A stretch of DNA of 64,000 nt from Runella defluvii (lineage in GTDB: Bacteria; Bacteroidota; Bacteroidia; Cytophagales; Spirosomataceae), in contig NZ_JACIBY010000019.1 of NCBI RefSeq assembly GCF_014195535.1, positions 1-64,000 on the forward strand, written 5' to 3'. Positions 17,801 to 26,621 of the stretch are shown here, piece by piece; position 1 is the stretch's first letter; every line of letters starts with the position of its first letter. The notes under the pieces are model-generated. The model had not been told where the DNA came from and made no database searches. It worked only from the letters and a program-made list of their open reading frames with translations. A program made the translations under genes and the position numbers.

Positions 17801-18449
17801 ATCCGACGTAGCTAAAAACCAGCACCGCCGCGTTGTTGGGCACTTCCAATTGATAGGCTCCCTCAACGTTGGTGGTAGTGCCGCGTTGCGTACCTTTGAT
17901 TAAGACACTTACGCCTGGCAAACCTACGCCCTTTTCGTCGGACACTTTTCCTTTGATGAGTTCGGCTACTATTTCCATTTTTTCTACGGCTCTCACCACC
18001 GAAACCTCCGCCGTCAAGGGCTTCTCGGTGAGTTGAGGGGCAATGATGCTTTCTTGAAATCGGGCGTCAGCTTCCGCCGTTTTTTTGTTTTTTTTCGTTT
18101 CCAAAATCACGTAAGCCCCTTCTTTTACCTTCTTGTAGTTCAGTCCCGAAACTTTCAGGACTTTTTCTAAATTCGATTCCAACGAGGCTTTGTAATCAAC
18201 AAGGTCGGTAGGCACTACAAGGCCATCCACAAGCCCGCCTTCAAAAAGAATATCAACGCGATAATAGCTTTTAAGTTGGCTCAAAACTCCTTTTAATTTT
18301 TGAGTTTCAGGCGCCGTTTTTTGTTCGGGTCTTGGCGCAAGTTTATACGCTTTGGCATACACCTGCTGCGACCAACTTGGCCGCCCAAAGAGCAATAAGG
18401 CAAGTAGTAAACTACCTACCCAACTTGATTTTTGTAGGTTTGTCTTCAT
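14889..18449 (-). CDS. SusC/RagA-family TonB-dependent receptor with N-terminal STN signalling domain
   Basis: A 1186-residue outer-membrane transporter. Order of parts: signal peptide (to about residue 28); an STN (secretin/TonB N-terminal) domain at about 45-115; a carboxypeptidase-regulatory-like domain at about 164-230 (KGKVSDEKGVGLPGVSV, GAYQL, YVGY); a plug domain with the SusC signature RIRGQSSFGGNNSPLIVVNG; then a large beta-barrel ending in an aromatic-rich strand (ITRNIGFNLNVKF). An STN domain marks transducing receptors that contact a FecR anti-sigma factor, and a FecR gene lies 21 bp upstream. It should import the ligand captured by the SusD protein. Confidence 0.93.
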   Translation of the reverse strand: MKTNLQKSSWVGSLLLALLLFGRPSWSQQVYAKAYKLAPRPEQKTAPETQKLKGVLSQLKSYYRVDILFEGGLVDGLVVPTDLVDYKASLESNLEKVLKVSGLNYKKVKEGAYVILETKKNKKTAEADARFQESIIAPQLTEKPLTAEVSVVRAVEKMEIVAELIKGKVSDEKGVGLPGVSVLIKGTQRGTTTNVEGAYQLEVPNNAAVLVFSYVGYESKEVIVGAQTAINISLVPESKSLGEVVVTALGIKKQAKSVGYATATVGTDEMTVNRTANFMNALQGKMAGVNITSLGSGPAGTSKIRIRGQSSFGGNNSPLIVVNGVPIDNTNNGARGDVSEKGSNRTSDGGDGLSSINPDDIESMTVLKGAAASALYGSRAKDGVIMITTKNRGSGSGVSLTYNSNFTSETPLDYTDYQYEYGQGENGQRPTAAFPTSGQWSFGEKFQPGMTQVLFDNITVPYEPQRNQISQFYQKGYTWTNTMTLSSGGENGGFSLSVSNLDNRTILRNSGYHRRTINLGFTQTFAKKLTVSGNVNYSNEYRKNPPNIAEQDYSPVIIFNMANSMPLDLLEKNAEDANGNEVVWSRFTNRTNPYFALKRFDNIHNDRVFGNLTARYNFTDWLFLQGRVGQDYYSREQDYNLPTGTQRQPAAPAGFVNGQFVQDARSVRELNADFLLGANRTFGVIGMNVNVGGNQMYRRISRHNVFVQDFYTRNLYTVGNGRLRDATYDFSERQVNSLYASAEVSYKDYLFLNGTVRNDWFSTLSPANRSILYPSVTASFVFSQAFATKLPTWINFGKIRAAYAEVGSDTDVSPYANNLFYSINAQQFPSPTGVAQPLATISGSTVPNPDLRPMRVSEKEFGLELKLFNNFLGLDFTYYDKLSSDQILRAQTSNAGGYLTQLINVGQSQNRGVEMLVTLNPIRREDLTWSLILNAAYNKTKVLDLGSGVSDNMITVGTGEFTGELRQVVGQPMGQLFGFGYLRDAQGRQVFDAGNGRPLRTATQIPFGSALPLWVGGITNSFNFKGVELSFLIDFKLGHKMISGTNHNAWRHGLHKATLVGRAENFVIGDGVNPNGEVNKTKSVVQAYYETVRSQNIAEEFVYNAGLWQLRQISLGYDLSKLLPANRRFVKGIRLNAVANNVAVIKKWVPNIHPEQFGFPSDNLVGLEATGLPITRNIGFNLNVKF

Positions 18450-18470
18450 TATAACACAGGTTTGGGTCTA

Positions 18471-19472
18471 TTATTTATCAGTAAGAAGTACAGTATCACC
18501 CACTTTGGTGATTTGGAGGTTAAATATTTCGGAAACAATTTCAAGCAATTCGTCGGCATTATTGGCTCGAAACGATCCCACTAGCGTCCGTTGAGCCAAG
18601 GAATCGTCGGCGATAATTACTTTTAAACCATAATTATCCGCCATAATTCGGACAAACTCTTCCAAGGTTGTATCGTCAAACACAAAGCGGTGTTCTTTCC
18701 ATGCCGTGTATTTTTCAGGTTGCTCGGTAATTTCTTTTTTGAGGTGATTACTTTGGTCAAACGTCACCAATTCTCCTGGCTTCATCATTAGCTCTTTCTG
18801 CGTTTTTCCTTCTTGGTAGCGCAACTGAACTTTGCCTTTATTCAACACCACTTTGGCTTCTTTACGGCGGGCATAAACCGAAAATTCTGTCCCCAAAACA
18901 ACCACCTCCACGCCTTTTTCGGTTTTTACTACAAATCGTTGGTTATCAACGGTATGCGTAACCGTAAAATTAGCTTCTCCCGTCAACCTAACTTGGCGTG
19001 TTTTTTTACCAAACCCGAATCGAGGAACTTCCAACGATGAGTTGGCATTGAGTGTTACTTGGGTACCATCGCTAAGGGTAATTGTTTGGGTTTCACCAAA
19101 TTCGGTGCGATGAGTTTTATACAAAAACGTATCTTGATAGACCCATCCAGTTACTAAAACACTGATTATTGAAGCTGCAATGGCCCACCATCGCCATGAA
19201 AAATGCGTAAATTCTTTTTCTTCCGATTCGGATAAAATCGACCAATCTGGGTTTTCATCAACTTGATTGGCCAATTGATTAAAACGGTCTAAACCAGCAG
19301 CTATATCGGTGCTATACTGCGGATTTTGACACTCATATTCGACCAACCATTTGTAAAACAGTTCTTCGTTTTCAGGTTTTTTAACCCAATCATCTATCAT
19401 TCGTTTTTGTAAGGCCGACGCGCGTCCCGACAAATAGTTAAATATAATTTCTTTTGTAATTTCTATGTTCAT
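18471..19472 (-). CDS. FecR-family anti-sigma factor
   Basis: An inner-membrane regulator of about 333 residues. A cytoplasmic N-terminal helical part binds the sigma factor. One membrane span (RWWAIAASIISVLVTGWVY) lies near residue 95. A periplasmic FecR domain follows (ITLSDGTQVTLNANSSLE, VVVLGTEFSVYA), then a C-terminal STN/DUF4974-like domain (RFVFDDTTLEEFVRIM). I place the start at the ATG giving MNIEITKE; the frame also opens 8 codons earlier at a GTG (19496). It lies between the sigma gene and the STN-containing SusC gene, the usual order for Fec-like surface signalling. It should release the sigma factor when the receptor is loaded. Confidence 0.92.
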   Translation of the reverse strand: MNIEITKEIIFNYLSGRASALQKRMIDDWVKKPENEELFYKWLVEYECQNPQYSTDIAAGLDRFNQLANQVDENPDWSILSESEEKEFTHFSWRWWAIAASIISVLVTGWVYQDTFLYKTHRTEFGETQTITLSDGTQVTLNANSSLEVPRFGFGKKTRQVRLTGEANFTVTHTVDNQRFVVKTEKGVEVVVLGTEFSVYARRKEAKVVLNKGKVQLRYQEGKTQKELMMKPGELVTFDQSNHLKKEITEQPEKYTAWKEHRFVFDDTTLEEFVRIMADNYGLKVIIADDSLAQRTLVGSFRANNADELLEIVSEIFNLQITKVGDTVLLTDK

Positions 19473-19513
19473 TGACGTAAGTAGTAAAAACCTCACAAAC
19501 GTGATAGTTTTGG

Positions 19514-20182
19514 TTAAAAAACGAGGCTTAACACGACTAAAACTTCAGAAAGTAACCACTTTCCTTTAAGTAGTGCTCGAATGTACTGATTGGCTCGATG
19601 AAGTTGTACATCCACTGTTTTTACTGAAAGATTCAGCTCATCCGCAATTTCTTGGTACTTTTTCCCTTCAAATTTTCGCATCAAATAAATTTTACGCCGC
19701 TCAATGGGTAATTTATTGACGGCTTCTTCCACATCATGGTACAGTTCTTCAAACTGACTGATATGGTCGGGCTGGTATTCATCAAGCATCGGTTTTTGGG
19801 CGGCTTCGAGCAGGTCCGCCTTACGGCTCAAATCCCAACGGAGGTGGTTATACGCTTTATTACGAACGGCCCGAAATAGGTAAAACCGATAAGAGGAAGT
19901 GATGTCGCTAAACGTTTTGTTGGCATACAGCTGAAAAAAGATTTCGGAGACAAGGTCTTCGGCCGTTTCTCGCGAACCAACATACTTCACCGCGTGGGTA
20001 CAAAGGGGTTGGTAATAGCGTTTGTAGAGCAAGGCCATTCCTTCCCGCGCATTGGTTTCAAAGGTTTTTCGGATAAACAATTCGTCATCAAACTCCACGA
20101 CTTTTTTATCGTCGGAAGAAGATAATGGTGTGGTAATAGGAGTACCCTTGGTTTCAATATAATTATTGTTGACCTGCTTCAT
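19514..20182 (-). CDS. ECF-type RNA polymerase sigma-70 factor
   Basis: An extracytoplasmic-function sigma factor of about 222 residues. Region 2 (LYKRYYQPLCTHAVKYVGSRETAEDLVSEIFFQLY) binds the core polymerase and the -10 element. Region 4 carries a helix-turn-helix (KYQEIADELNLSVKTVDVQLHRANQYIR). The first ATG gives MKQVNNNYIE; ten further codons upstream start with TTG (20212), so the ATG is preferred. The FecR anti-sigma gene is 41 bp downstream. It probably transcribes this same minus-strand cluster (FecR, SusC/D, permease, dehydratases) when substrate is present; this is inference from gene order. Confidence 0.92.
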   Translation of the reverse strand: MKQVNNNYIETKGTPITTPLSSSDDKKVVEFDDELFIRKTFETNAREGMALLYKRYYQPLCTHAVKYVGSRETAEDLVSEIFFQLYANKTFSDITSSYRFYLFRAVRNKAYNHLRWDLSRKADLLEAAQKPMLDEYQPDHISQFEELYHDVEEAVNKLPIERRKIYLMRKFEGKKYQEIADELNLSVKTVDVQLHRANQYIRALLKGKWLLSEVLVVLSLVF

Positions 20183-20296
20183 CGTGCTATGGTGTACTTT
20201 CTCTAAAGACAAGTTCGCACGAATACTTCCTTACACGAATTGAAAAATATTTTTATTTTTTTGAATTTTATTTAGAATAGCGGGGGCTTATTTTGT

Positions 20297-20317
20297 AACC
20301 ATATAAGAAATATAAGA
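20297..20317. repeat. 21-bp direct repeat (copy 1)
   Basis: AACCATATAAGAAATATAAG plus one more base occurs here, between garD and the sigma gene, and again identically at 33927-33947. In both places it is intergenic and just past the end of a gene or transcript. It is a candidate short interspersed repeat. Confidence 0.6.
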
Positions 20318-20366
20318 GATTATAAGGCAAACCGTAAACCCAAAACAGGAAACAGGAAACCCAACA

Positions 20367-21953
20367 CTAAGTCAAAGGCCCAGGGTTAAAGAGTACTAAG
20401 TCGTTGTAAAGGCCCAATTTATCGGTTGCTACTTTTTTGGTTCCACTGGCAACTTCCAAAATCAAGTGGAACAACTCCCAACCCATTTCTTCAATTGTTT
20501 TTTCGCCAAAAGCAACGGGGCCCGCGTCGAAATCAATCAAATCGTGCCAACGGTTGGCGAGTTTTGAGTTAGAGCTCACTTTTATCACAGGTACCATGTT
20601 TAGCCCATAAGGAGTGCCGCGCCCCGTGATGAAGACGTGCATGTTCATTCCTGCGGCCAATTGCAGCGTGCCGCAAGCGAAATCAGAGGCAGGCGTTGCG
20701 ACAAAATTTAGTCCTTTCTTGCTTACTTTTTCTCCTGGGGAAACCACATCCACAATCGGGCTTGTCCCCGACTTTGCGACCGAACCCAATGCTTTTTCGA
20801 CAATGTTACTTAGTCCTCCACCTTTGTTTCCTGGGGTTGTATTGGCGCTTCGGTCGGCTTGACCTTGGTAGAGGTAATTGTCGTACCAAGCCATTTCGTC
20901 TTTGAGTTTTTGGGCAACGGTTGCATCCATTGCCCGTGGCACCAACAAATGTATGGCATCGCGGACTTCGGTTACTTCCGAGAAAAACACCGTCCCACCC
21001 GCTTTCACAATCAAATCGGCGGCAAAACCTGACACAGGGTTGCCCGTCAAGCCCGAAAAAGCGTCGCTTCCGCCGCATTGCATCCCCACCACCAAATCGG
21101 CTACTGAACATTGCGTACGTTGGCGTTGGTTGAGTTTTTGAAGGTGCGTTTCTGCCATTTCCATGATTCCATCCACCATTTCATAAAAACCCTCAAAACG
21201 TTCATCTTGGAGGTAGAGAATGGAAGATTGGTTATCATTATCGGGGAGTAACCTTTCTGGTCTAAGTTTCTCACAACCAAGGCCAATAATCATCACTTCG
21301 CCGCCAAAATTGGGATTTTGCGCAATGTTTTTGATGGTTCGAATCGGCACAATTGCCCCAGGGGCATCAATCGCAATGCCACATCCATAACTGTGATTAA
21401 ACGCCACCACATCATCGACATTAGGGTACAAAGGCAGCAATTCTTTTCGTATTTTATTTTCAATAAAATTGGTGATACCTGCCACGCATTGTACACTCGT
21501 GGTGATTGCCAGTACGTTTTTTGTACCTACACTACCGTCAGCATTTCGGTAGCCCATGAAAGAAGCCTCCTTTAGCCCAACAGGGAGAGAAAGTGAACTA
21601 ACTCCGCCATTGGGGGCGGGAGGCGTTACATACTTAATATCTTCCAATTTGGGAGGTTCGGGTAGGCTGATATTTCCCTCATTTACCCAACTTCCTTTTT
21701 CGATGGTTCGGGTGGCATAGCCAATCACTTGTCCATAACGTCGTACTTCATCGCCCGTTTCAAGGGTTTGAAGCGCCACTTTATGTCCCATCGGAATATT
21801 CTCGACTAAAACCGTTGTGCCTAGCACAATACTCCCTCGTTTCAACCCCGATGGAGTTGCTACGATAGCGACATTGTCGTTGGGCGAGGTTTTGATAACA
21901 AGCCCCCTAGCCCCCATTGGGGAAGTTTGAGTATCTATTATAATATTTTTCAT
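20367..21953 (-). CDS. garD: Galactarate dehydratase (EC 4.2.1.42)
   Basis: A 528-residue UxaA/GarD-family enzyme that dehydrates galactarate to 5-keto-4-deoxyglucarate, the same intermediate GudD makes. It has an N-terminal SAF-like domain ([26 protein letters not shown]) and a C-terminal catalytic part with [47 protein letters not shown] and TGRGTPYGL. These segments follow the E. coli GarD sequence as I recall it much more closely than altronate dehydratase (UxaA). Residues 8-19 ([12 protein letters not shown]) are encoded by a repeat-like DNA segment and have no counterpart there. It follows a GntP permease by 76 bp. Confidence 0.94.
   Translation of the reverse strand: MKNIIIDTQTSPMGARGLVIKTSPNDNVAIVATPSGLKRGSIVLGTTVLVENIPMGHKVALQTLETGDEVRRYGQVIGYATRTIEKGSWVNEGNISLPEPPKLEDIKYVTPPAPNGGVSSLSLPVGLKEASFMGYRNADGSVGTKNVLAITTSVQCVAGITNFIENKIRKELLPLYPNVDDVVAFNHSYGCGIAIDAPGAIVPIRTIKNIAQNPNFGGEVMIIGLGCEKLRPERLLPDNDNQSSILYLQDERFEGFYEMVDGIMEMAETHLQKLNQRQRTQCSVADLVVGMQCGGSDAFSGLTGNPVSGFAADLIVKAGGTVFFSEVTEVRDAIHLLVPRAMDATVAQKLKDEMAWYDNYLYQGQADRSANTTPGNKGGGLSNIVEKALGSVAKSGTSPIVDVVSPGEKVSKKGLNFVATPASDFACGTLQLAAGMNMHVFITGRGTPYGLNMVPVIKVSSNSKLANRWHDLIDFDAGPVAFGEKTIEEMGWELFHLILEVASGTKKVATDKLGLYNDLVLFNPGPLT
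21901..21931. repeat. C/G-rich repeat inside the start of garD
   Basis: On the minus strand this reads as an AACTTCCCCAATGGGGG head followed by CTAGGGGGCT. The same head and tail occur in opposite orientation at 21971-22028, on the other side of the garD start codon. Here the repeat is translated as part of the GarD N-terminus. See the matching finding. Confidence 0.65.
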
Positions 21954-21970
21954 TTTCTGATGTATATATT

Positions 21971-22028
21971 AAAACTCCCCCATTGGGACGGGTGGTTCGC
22001 CACTGCGACGCCGCGCGGGTGGGGGGCT
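21971..22028. repeat. C/G-rich repeat between the permease and garD
   Basis: Begins AAAACTCCCCCATTGGG and ends GGGTGGGGGGCT, with a GC-rich middle (CGCCACTGCGACGCCGCGCG). It fills most of the 76-bp gap and ends 2 bp before the permease stop codon. Head and tail match the segment inside garD in inverted orientation, and a shorter relative lies at 14865-14889. Confidence 0.65.
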
Positions 22029-22029
22029 G

Positions 22030-23469
22030 CTACACCATCGGCCACAACCAAGCCGCTATCATTGTCAAAAGTACCCCCGCCAATCCCATCAAACTTTGCA
22101 TGGGAGCAATGGTTTTGAGGGCTTCTTGCTCGGTTAAATTTGAGGTTTTACACATAATCCAAAAACCTGCGTCGTTCATCCAAGGAATCAGTTTTGCCCC
22201 ACTACCAATGGCTAAACACAGATAAACGGGGTGAAAACCAAGGTTAGCATTTTGAGCCATTCCTGCCAATATCCCCGAAGCTGTAATCAACGCCACCGTC
22301 GCCGAGCCTTGGGCGGTGCGCACTACTGCCGTAATTAAAAATGCCAACGGAATGAGCGCCATTTGATAATCTTTGGTCATGTCGGCAATGCGCTGACTAA
22401 TACCTGTTTGCTGCAACATCCCGCCAAAAGCACCGCCAGCGGCCGTAATCAAAATAATGCCTCCACCACTCATCAAAGCCGTTTGGGTAAATGCCGTCAG
22501 TTTGTCCTTGGTTGTTTTTTTCTGGCCTGCCAATACGTAAAGTGCAAAACAAGCACCCATAAAAATCGCTATATTTTTATCTCCACAAAACATCAGTACA
22601 TCCATAAATCCCTGACTAAAAGGCGATAAATTTTCATGGGGAATTTTAAATGCCTCCACCGCCGAGCGCACACAAATCGTTACCAATGGAAACACCGCAG
22701 GAAGCAGCGCCCATCCCAAAGCGGGGAGTTCTTTGTCTTCTTTGTTGGCAATAGCAGCAATGTCTTCCAAACGGGCATCGGGCGCATCACGCAAGGGAAT
22801 ATCGTATTTTTTATTGAGGTACAGCGCAATAAGGTAACCTACTGTAATGGTACAAAGCCCTAACAAAGTGCCGCAAACCATCATTAAACCAATGGGAACG
22901 TTTAACGCCCCAATGAGAAATAACGGCCCAGGCGAAGGAGGAACGTAAGAGTTGGCCATCACGGCACCCGCAATGACCGACAACGCCAGCAAAAGATAGT
23001 TTTTGCCTAAACGCATTCCCATCGCTTTGGCCAAAGGCATCATTAAAAAGATAACTGTATCAACAAAAACGGGAATCGTCAAAAAGAAACTGCTCAGAAT
23101 AAATCCAATGGGCGCATTTTTAACGCCTGTCACTTTTAGCATAGCACGAATGATTTTTTCGGCGGCTCCGCTGTCTAGCATCGACTTTCCGATGATAGCT
23201 GCCATCGCAATCAAAATACCTATTTTAGCGCAGGTATTTCCAAATTCGGTGGCAATACGTTCACCTACGCTTTTATGCGCTTGTTTCAACGCCTCAGCGG
23301 CAGACATTCCCTTAGCCAAATAAAATTGTTCAATCGCCGCCTCAGATGTGAGCAATGCCACCACCAGCGCTGCCGACAAAAGGGCCAAAAAGGGATGCAA
23401 TTTAAAACCGATAATTCCTCCGACAACAATCACAACGCCTACGAGCAAAATGAGTACAGGATCTAACAT
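22030..23469 (-). CDS. GntP-family sugar-acid:H+ symporter (copy 2)
   Basis: A polytopic inner-membrane permease of 479 residues from the ATG chosen here (MLDPVLILLVG). That start aligns with the start of the paralogue at 11685-13115; the open frame extends 17 codons further upstream without family resemblance. It shares with copy 1 the long blocks VGERIATEFGNTCAKIGILI and AQGSATVALITASGIL and the closing WMNDAGFWI. Placed directly before garD, it is a likely galactarate importer; this is inference. Divergent from the FAD-linked dehydrogenase gene, with 180 bp between them that could hold control sites. Confidence 0.9.
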   Translation of the reverse strand: MLDPVLILLVGVVIVVGGIIGFKLHPFLALLSAALVVALLTSEAAIEQFYLAKGMSAAEALKQAHKSVGERIATEFGNTCAKIGILIAMAAIIGKSMLDSGAAEKIIRAMLKVTGVKNAPIGFILSSFFLTIPVFVDTVIFLMMPLAKAMGMRLGKNYLLLALSVIAGAVMANSYVPPSPGPLFLIGALNVPIGLMMVCGTLLGLCTITVGYLIALYLNKKYDIPLRDAPDARLEDIAAIANKEDKELPALGWALLPAVFPLVTICVRSAVEAFKIPHENLSPFSQGFMDVLMFCGDKNIAIFMGACFALYVLAGQKKTTKDKLTAFTQTALMSGGGIILITAAGGAFGGMLQQTGISQRIADMTKDYQMALIPLAFLITAVVRTAQGSATVALITASGILAGMAQNANLGFHPVYLCLAIGSGAKLIPWMNDAGFWIMCKTSNLTEQEALKTIAPMQSLMGLAGVLLTMIAAWLWPMV

Positions 23470-23649
23470 GTTATATAAGTTAAGGATAACAACACTACTA
23501 ACATTTATAAAATCATACAAAGAATAATTTGTATTTTTTCACGCAATCGTTATCGGGAACGTTGTCAATGTACCCTCTTTTTTATACCCATAGTAAGTAA
23601 AAACATTTGTGGTTTCTACTTTAAAAATTCACAAAACCAACCTTTCCTC

Positions 23650-25032
23650 ATGACTTCAATTGTTGACCTCCTTATTCAAGCAGTTGGAAAAGACGCCATT
23701 TTAACCCAAATCGAAGCCGCCGAACGCCCTGCCAGCCGTTGGTTATCGACCGACAACCTTTCGTGCAAAGCATTAGCGCGTCCCAATACCACCGACGATG
23801 TGGCTACAGTCCTGCGACTTTGTTATGAACACGGCCAAACCGTAGTGCCGCACGGAGGTTTAACAAACGTGGTCGGCGGCGTGACCACTACCCACAACGA
23901 CGTTGCACTGAGTCTCGAACGAATGAATGTCATTGAGAAAATTGACCTTCAAAACAAAACAGTGACGGTACAAGCGGGCGTGATTTTACACGATTTACAA
24001 AAGGCCGTTGCGGAGGCAGGTTTATTGTTTCCGCTGGACTTAGGAGCCAAAGGAAGTTGTATGATTGGCGGTACTATCTCAACGAATGCAGGAGGCTTAC
24101 AAGCCATTCGTTACGGAGTTATGCGTCAGCTTGTCTTGGGCTTGGAAGTAGTTTTGGCCGACGGTACGGTTATTTCTTCCATGAATAAAATGCTCAAAAA
24201 CAACGCAGGCTACGACCTAAAACACCTCTTTATTGGTTCAGAGGGGACGTTAGGCATCGTCACCAAAGCTGTTTTAAAACTAGAAGATGCCCCCAAAAGT
24301 AAAAATACGGCGCTTATTGGCCTTTCCAGCTTCGACAAAGCAATCGCATTTCTGCAAACCGCCAAGCGTGAATTGGCCAATAAACTCACCACTTTCGAAA
24401 TCATCTGGCAAGACTATTACCGTTTGATGACCTCACCTCCCTCTAGTTTTACCCCTCCTCTTCCTCAAAACTACCCTTATTACGTGTTGCTGGAAGCATT
24501 AGGCCAACATCAAGAAGCTGACGAAGTTCATTTTCAAAATTTACTAGAACAATCGCTCGAAACTGGCCTTATCGAAGACGCCACGTTGGCACAATCTCAA
24601 CAAGAACTGGATTGGTTTTGGGGAATACGCGAAAAAGTGGACTTTGTGTTTCAAGTTCATCAACCTGTCTTTTTGTTTGATGTGAGTTTGCCCATCACTG
24701 ACATGGAATCGTACATTCACACCGTCATCCACGACCTTAAAGCGGTGTGGCCACAAGTTCATTTTTACAGTTTTGGTCACATGGGCGATGGGAATCTTCA
24801 CTTGTTTGTAAGCTGCGGAGAAAACAGCCCCGAAACTCGCCACCGCGTGGAAGAAATCGTATTTTTACCCCTTCAAAAAATTGGTGGTTCGATTACGGCC
24901 GAACACGGAATTGGGCTTGAAAAAAAACCGTGGCTTCACCTCAGCCGCACACCCGAAGAAATAGCACTTATGCGTACCCTCAAACAAGCACTAGACCCCA
25001 AAGGTATCTTGAACCCTGGAAAAGTGGTTTAA
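23650..25032 (+). CDS. FAD-linked 2-hydroxyacid dehydrogenase (GlcD/D-2-hydroxyglutarate dehydrogenase family)
   Basis: A 460-residue flavoprotein of the PCMH (vanillyl-alcohol-oxidase) family. The N-terminal FAD-binding domain (about 35-215) has PHGGLTNVVGG, the GGTISTNAGG stretch and GSEGTLGIVTKAVLKL. The C-terminal FAD-oxidase_C domain has the metal/substrate motif GHMGDGNLH and the ending ITAEHGIGLEKK...LDPKGILNPGK. Members oxidise D-2-hydroxyacids such as D-lactate, glycolate or D-2-hydroxyglutarate. The substrate cannot be read from sequence. Divergent from the garD operon, so it may handle a side product of aldarate breakdown. Confidence 0.88.
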   Translation: MTSIVDLLIQAVGKDAILTQIEAAERPASRWLSTDNLSCKALARPNTTDDVATVLRLCYEHGQTVVPHGGLTNVVGGVTTTHNDVALSLERMNVIEKIDLQNKTVTVQAGVILHDLQKAVAEAGLLFPLDLGAKGSCMIGGTISTNAGGLQAIRYGVMRQLVLGLEVVLADGTVISSMNKMLKNNAGYDLKHLFIGSEGTLGIVTKAVLKLEDAPKSKNTALIGLSSFDKAIAFLQTAKRELANKLTTFEIIWQDYYRLMTSPPSSFTPPLPQNYPYYVLLEALGQHQEADEVHFQNLLEQSLETGLIEDATLAQSQQELDWFWGIREKVDFVFQVHQPVFLFDVSLPITDMESYIHTVIHDLKAVWPQVHFYSFGHMGDGNLHLFVSCGENSPETRHRVEEIVFLPLQKIGGSITAEHGIGLEKKPWLHLSRTPEEIALMRTLKQALDPKGILNPGKVV

Positions 25033-25141
25033 TTTTACGAAGGTTGCGGAGCAACAAAACGCCTATAAGTCCTTCTATTTCATCAAGATAACAATTTAGT
25101 ATTAACCTTTTCGTTTCTACTAAAACCAACCCTTTACTCCC

Positions 25142-26566
25142 ATGAAAATCTTCTCCACTTTCTTTTTTTTCATTTTTACTTTCTTTACTCACGCGCAGCT
25201 GCCGAATGTATCTATTCATCTCCAAACACCTCAAAAGCCCAATGCGGCAGCTTACGTGATGATCTCCAATTTGATTTCGGGAGGTGACACCATCGCCAAA
25301 ACATCACTCAATGCGCTAGGAAATGGCTCCCTAAACTTTCACCTCGATCAACCAACATTTGCCGAATTAACCATTGAAAAATTCCAATTCACTTGTTTTC
25401 TTTCTCCCGACGACAACCTAAAGGTAATTGTGGAAACCAATGATAAGGCGACTTCGACCCAATTTTCGGGAAAAGGAGCTGAGGCCAATAATTACTTGGA
25501 GGAATCAAGTAATGTTTTCAATAAGCACTTTAGGATTGGGGGTAAACAAATCAATGAATTTCCACCCGAGGAATTTACCCATTCGTTGAATAAGATGAAA
25601 AGTGCTTTAGATGAGTTCCATCAAAGCTTCGTTCAAAAACATCCTTTGCCCGAAAAAGTCTCTAAATTACTGAAAATCAGCAATCTAATTATCCCTTTAA
25701 GTTTTAAACACAACTATATTTCGGCCCGCTATAACACAACAGAAGGGCGAATACTCATCCCTGAATTTTTAGAAAAAGTGTACGGAGAAATTCCACTAGA
25801 TGATGATTTCCTCAACGCCAAGTACTCCTACTATGGCTGGGTTTTGAAAGAATATTACTACAATCTATGTTTTGCATTGCTGGCTCAAAAAACTCCTGAT
25901 GGAAAAAAAATACCCTATGCAGAGTTTCCCGAAATGCTTGAGAAAATGATTAAAAATGGTAATTACTCCAAAGCAATGACAGAGTACTTGCTAGCGGTCA
26001 ATGTCAACGATGCACTCAATCAAGGATTAACTAGCGGTACGATGTCAATTTATGATTCATTTAAAAAGGAATATCCTCATTCCCTTTATCAGTTACCCCT
26101 TGACAAAAAGTACCAAAAATGGATTACTATTTCAAAGGGTGCTCCCGCCCCCAATTTTACAGGAGTTACTCCTGATGGGAGGAAGGTCTCTTTGAGCGAT
26201 TTAAAGGGTAAAATTGTCTATGCAGATATTTGGGCGACTTGGTGCGGACCTTGTGTAGAAGAATTACCAAAAGCAAAGGAAATTCAACAACAGTTTTCGG
26301 AGAACAATGACGTGGTGTTTCTATACGTCTCTATTGATAGCAAGAGTACAAATTGGAAGAATTTTTTAGAAAAAGACCCCGCATTTAAAGGTACACATAT
26401 CAATATTTCAGACGATGCGGAGGTTTCTAAACTTTATAAAGCATATCAAATGAGCGGTGTTCCTGCATACTTCCTCATTGACAAAGAGGGTAAAATTATT
26501 ACCGCCACCGCCTCCCGCCCATCGTCTGGTAAAGTGGAAGGAGAAATTCGAGCGTTGTTAAAATAA
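25142..26566 (+). CDS. Exported TlpA-type thiol-disulfide oxidoreductase
   Basis: A 474-residue protein with a signal peptide (about 1-18). The N-terminal 330 residues form a Bacteroidota-specific beta-sandwich plus helical extension (DUF4369-like). The C-terminal domain (about 333-474) is a thioredoxin-like TlpA/AhpC-TSA domain with active site WC368-G-P-C371 and the cis-proline region SGVPAYFLIDKEGKI. It probably reduces or rearranges disulfides in the periplasm. Single gene, convergent with the ABC permease, and followed by hairpins. Confidence 0.88.
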   Translation: MKIFSTFFFFIFTFFTHAQLPNVSIHLQTPQKPNAAAYVMISNLISGGDTIAKTSLNALGNGSLNFHLDQPTFAELTIEKFQFTCFLSPDDNLKVIVETNDKATSTQFSGKGAEANNYLEESSNVFNKHFRIGGKQINEFPPEEFTHSLNKMKSALDEFHQSFVQKHPLPEKVSKLLKISNLIIPLSFKHNYISARYNTTEGRILIPEFLEKVYGEIPLDDDFLNAKYSYYGWVLKEYYYNLCFALLAQKTPDGKKIPYAEFPEMLEKMIKNGNYSKAMTEYLLAVNVNDALNQGLTSGTMSIYDSFKKEYPHSLYQLPLDKKYQKWITISKGAPAPNFTGVTPDGRKVSLSDLKGKIVYADIWATWCGPCVEELPKAKEIQQQFSENNDVVFLYVSIDSKSTNWKNFLEKDPAFKGTHINISDDAEVSKLYKAYQMSGVPAYFLIDKEGKIITATASRPSSGKVEGEIRALLK

Positions 26567-26576
26567 AATAATGGTT

Positions 26577-26593
26577 CCGCTTCTCCGAAGCGG
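26577..26593 (+). terminator. Short hairpin after the TlpA gene
   Basis: CCGCTTC (26577-26583) pairs perfectly with GAAGCGG (26587-26593), 10 bp after the stop. No long T run follows, so it is a weak terminator or an mRNA 3' stabiliser. Confidence 0.45.
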
Positions 26594-26621
26594 GCATTTA
26601 TTTGCCTCATTTTTATTTCTA

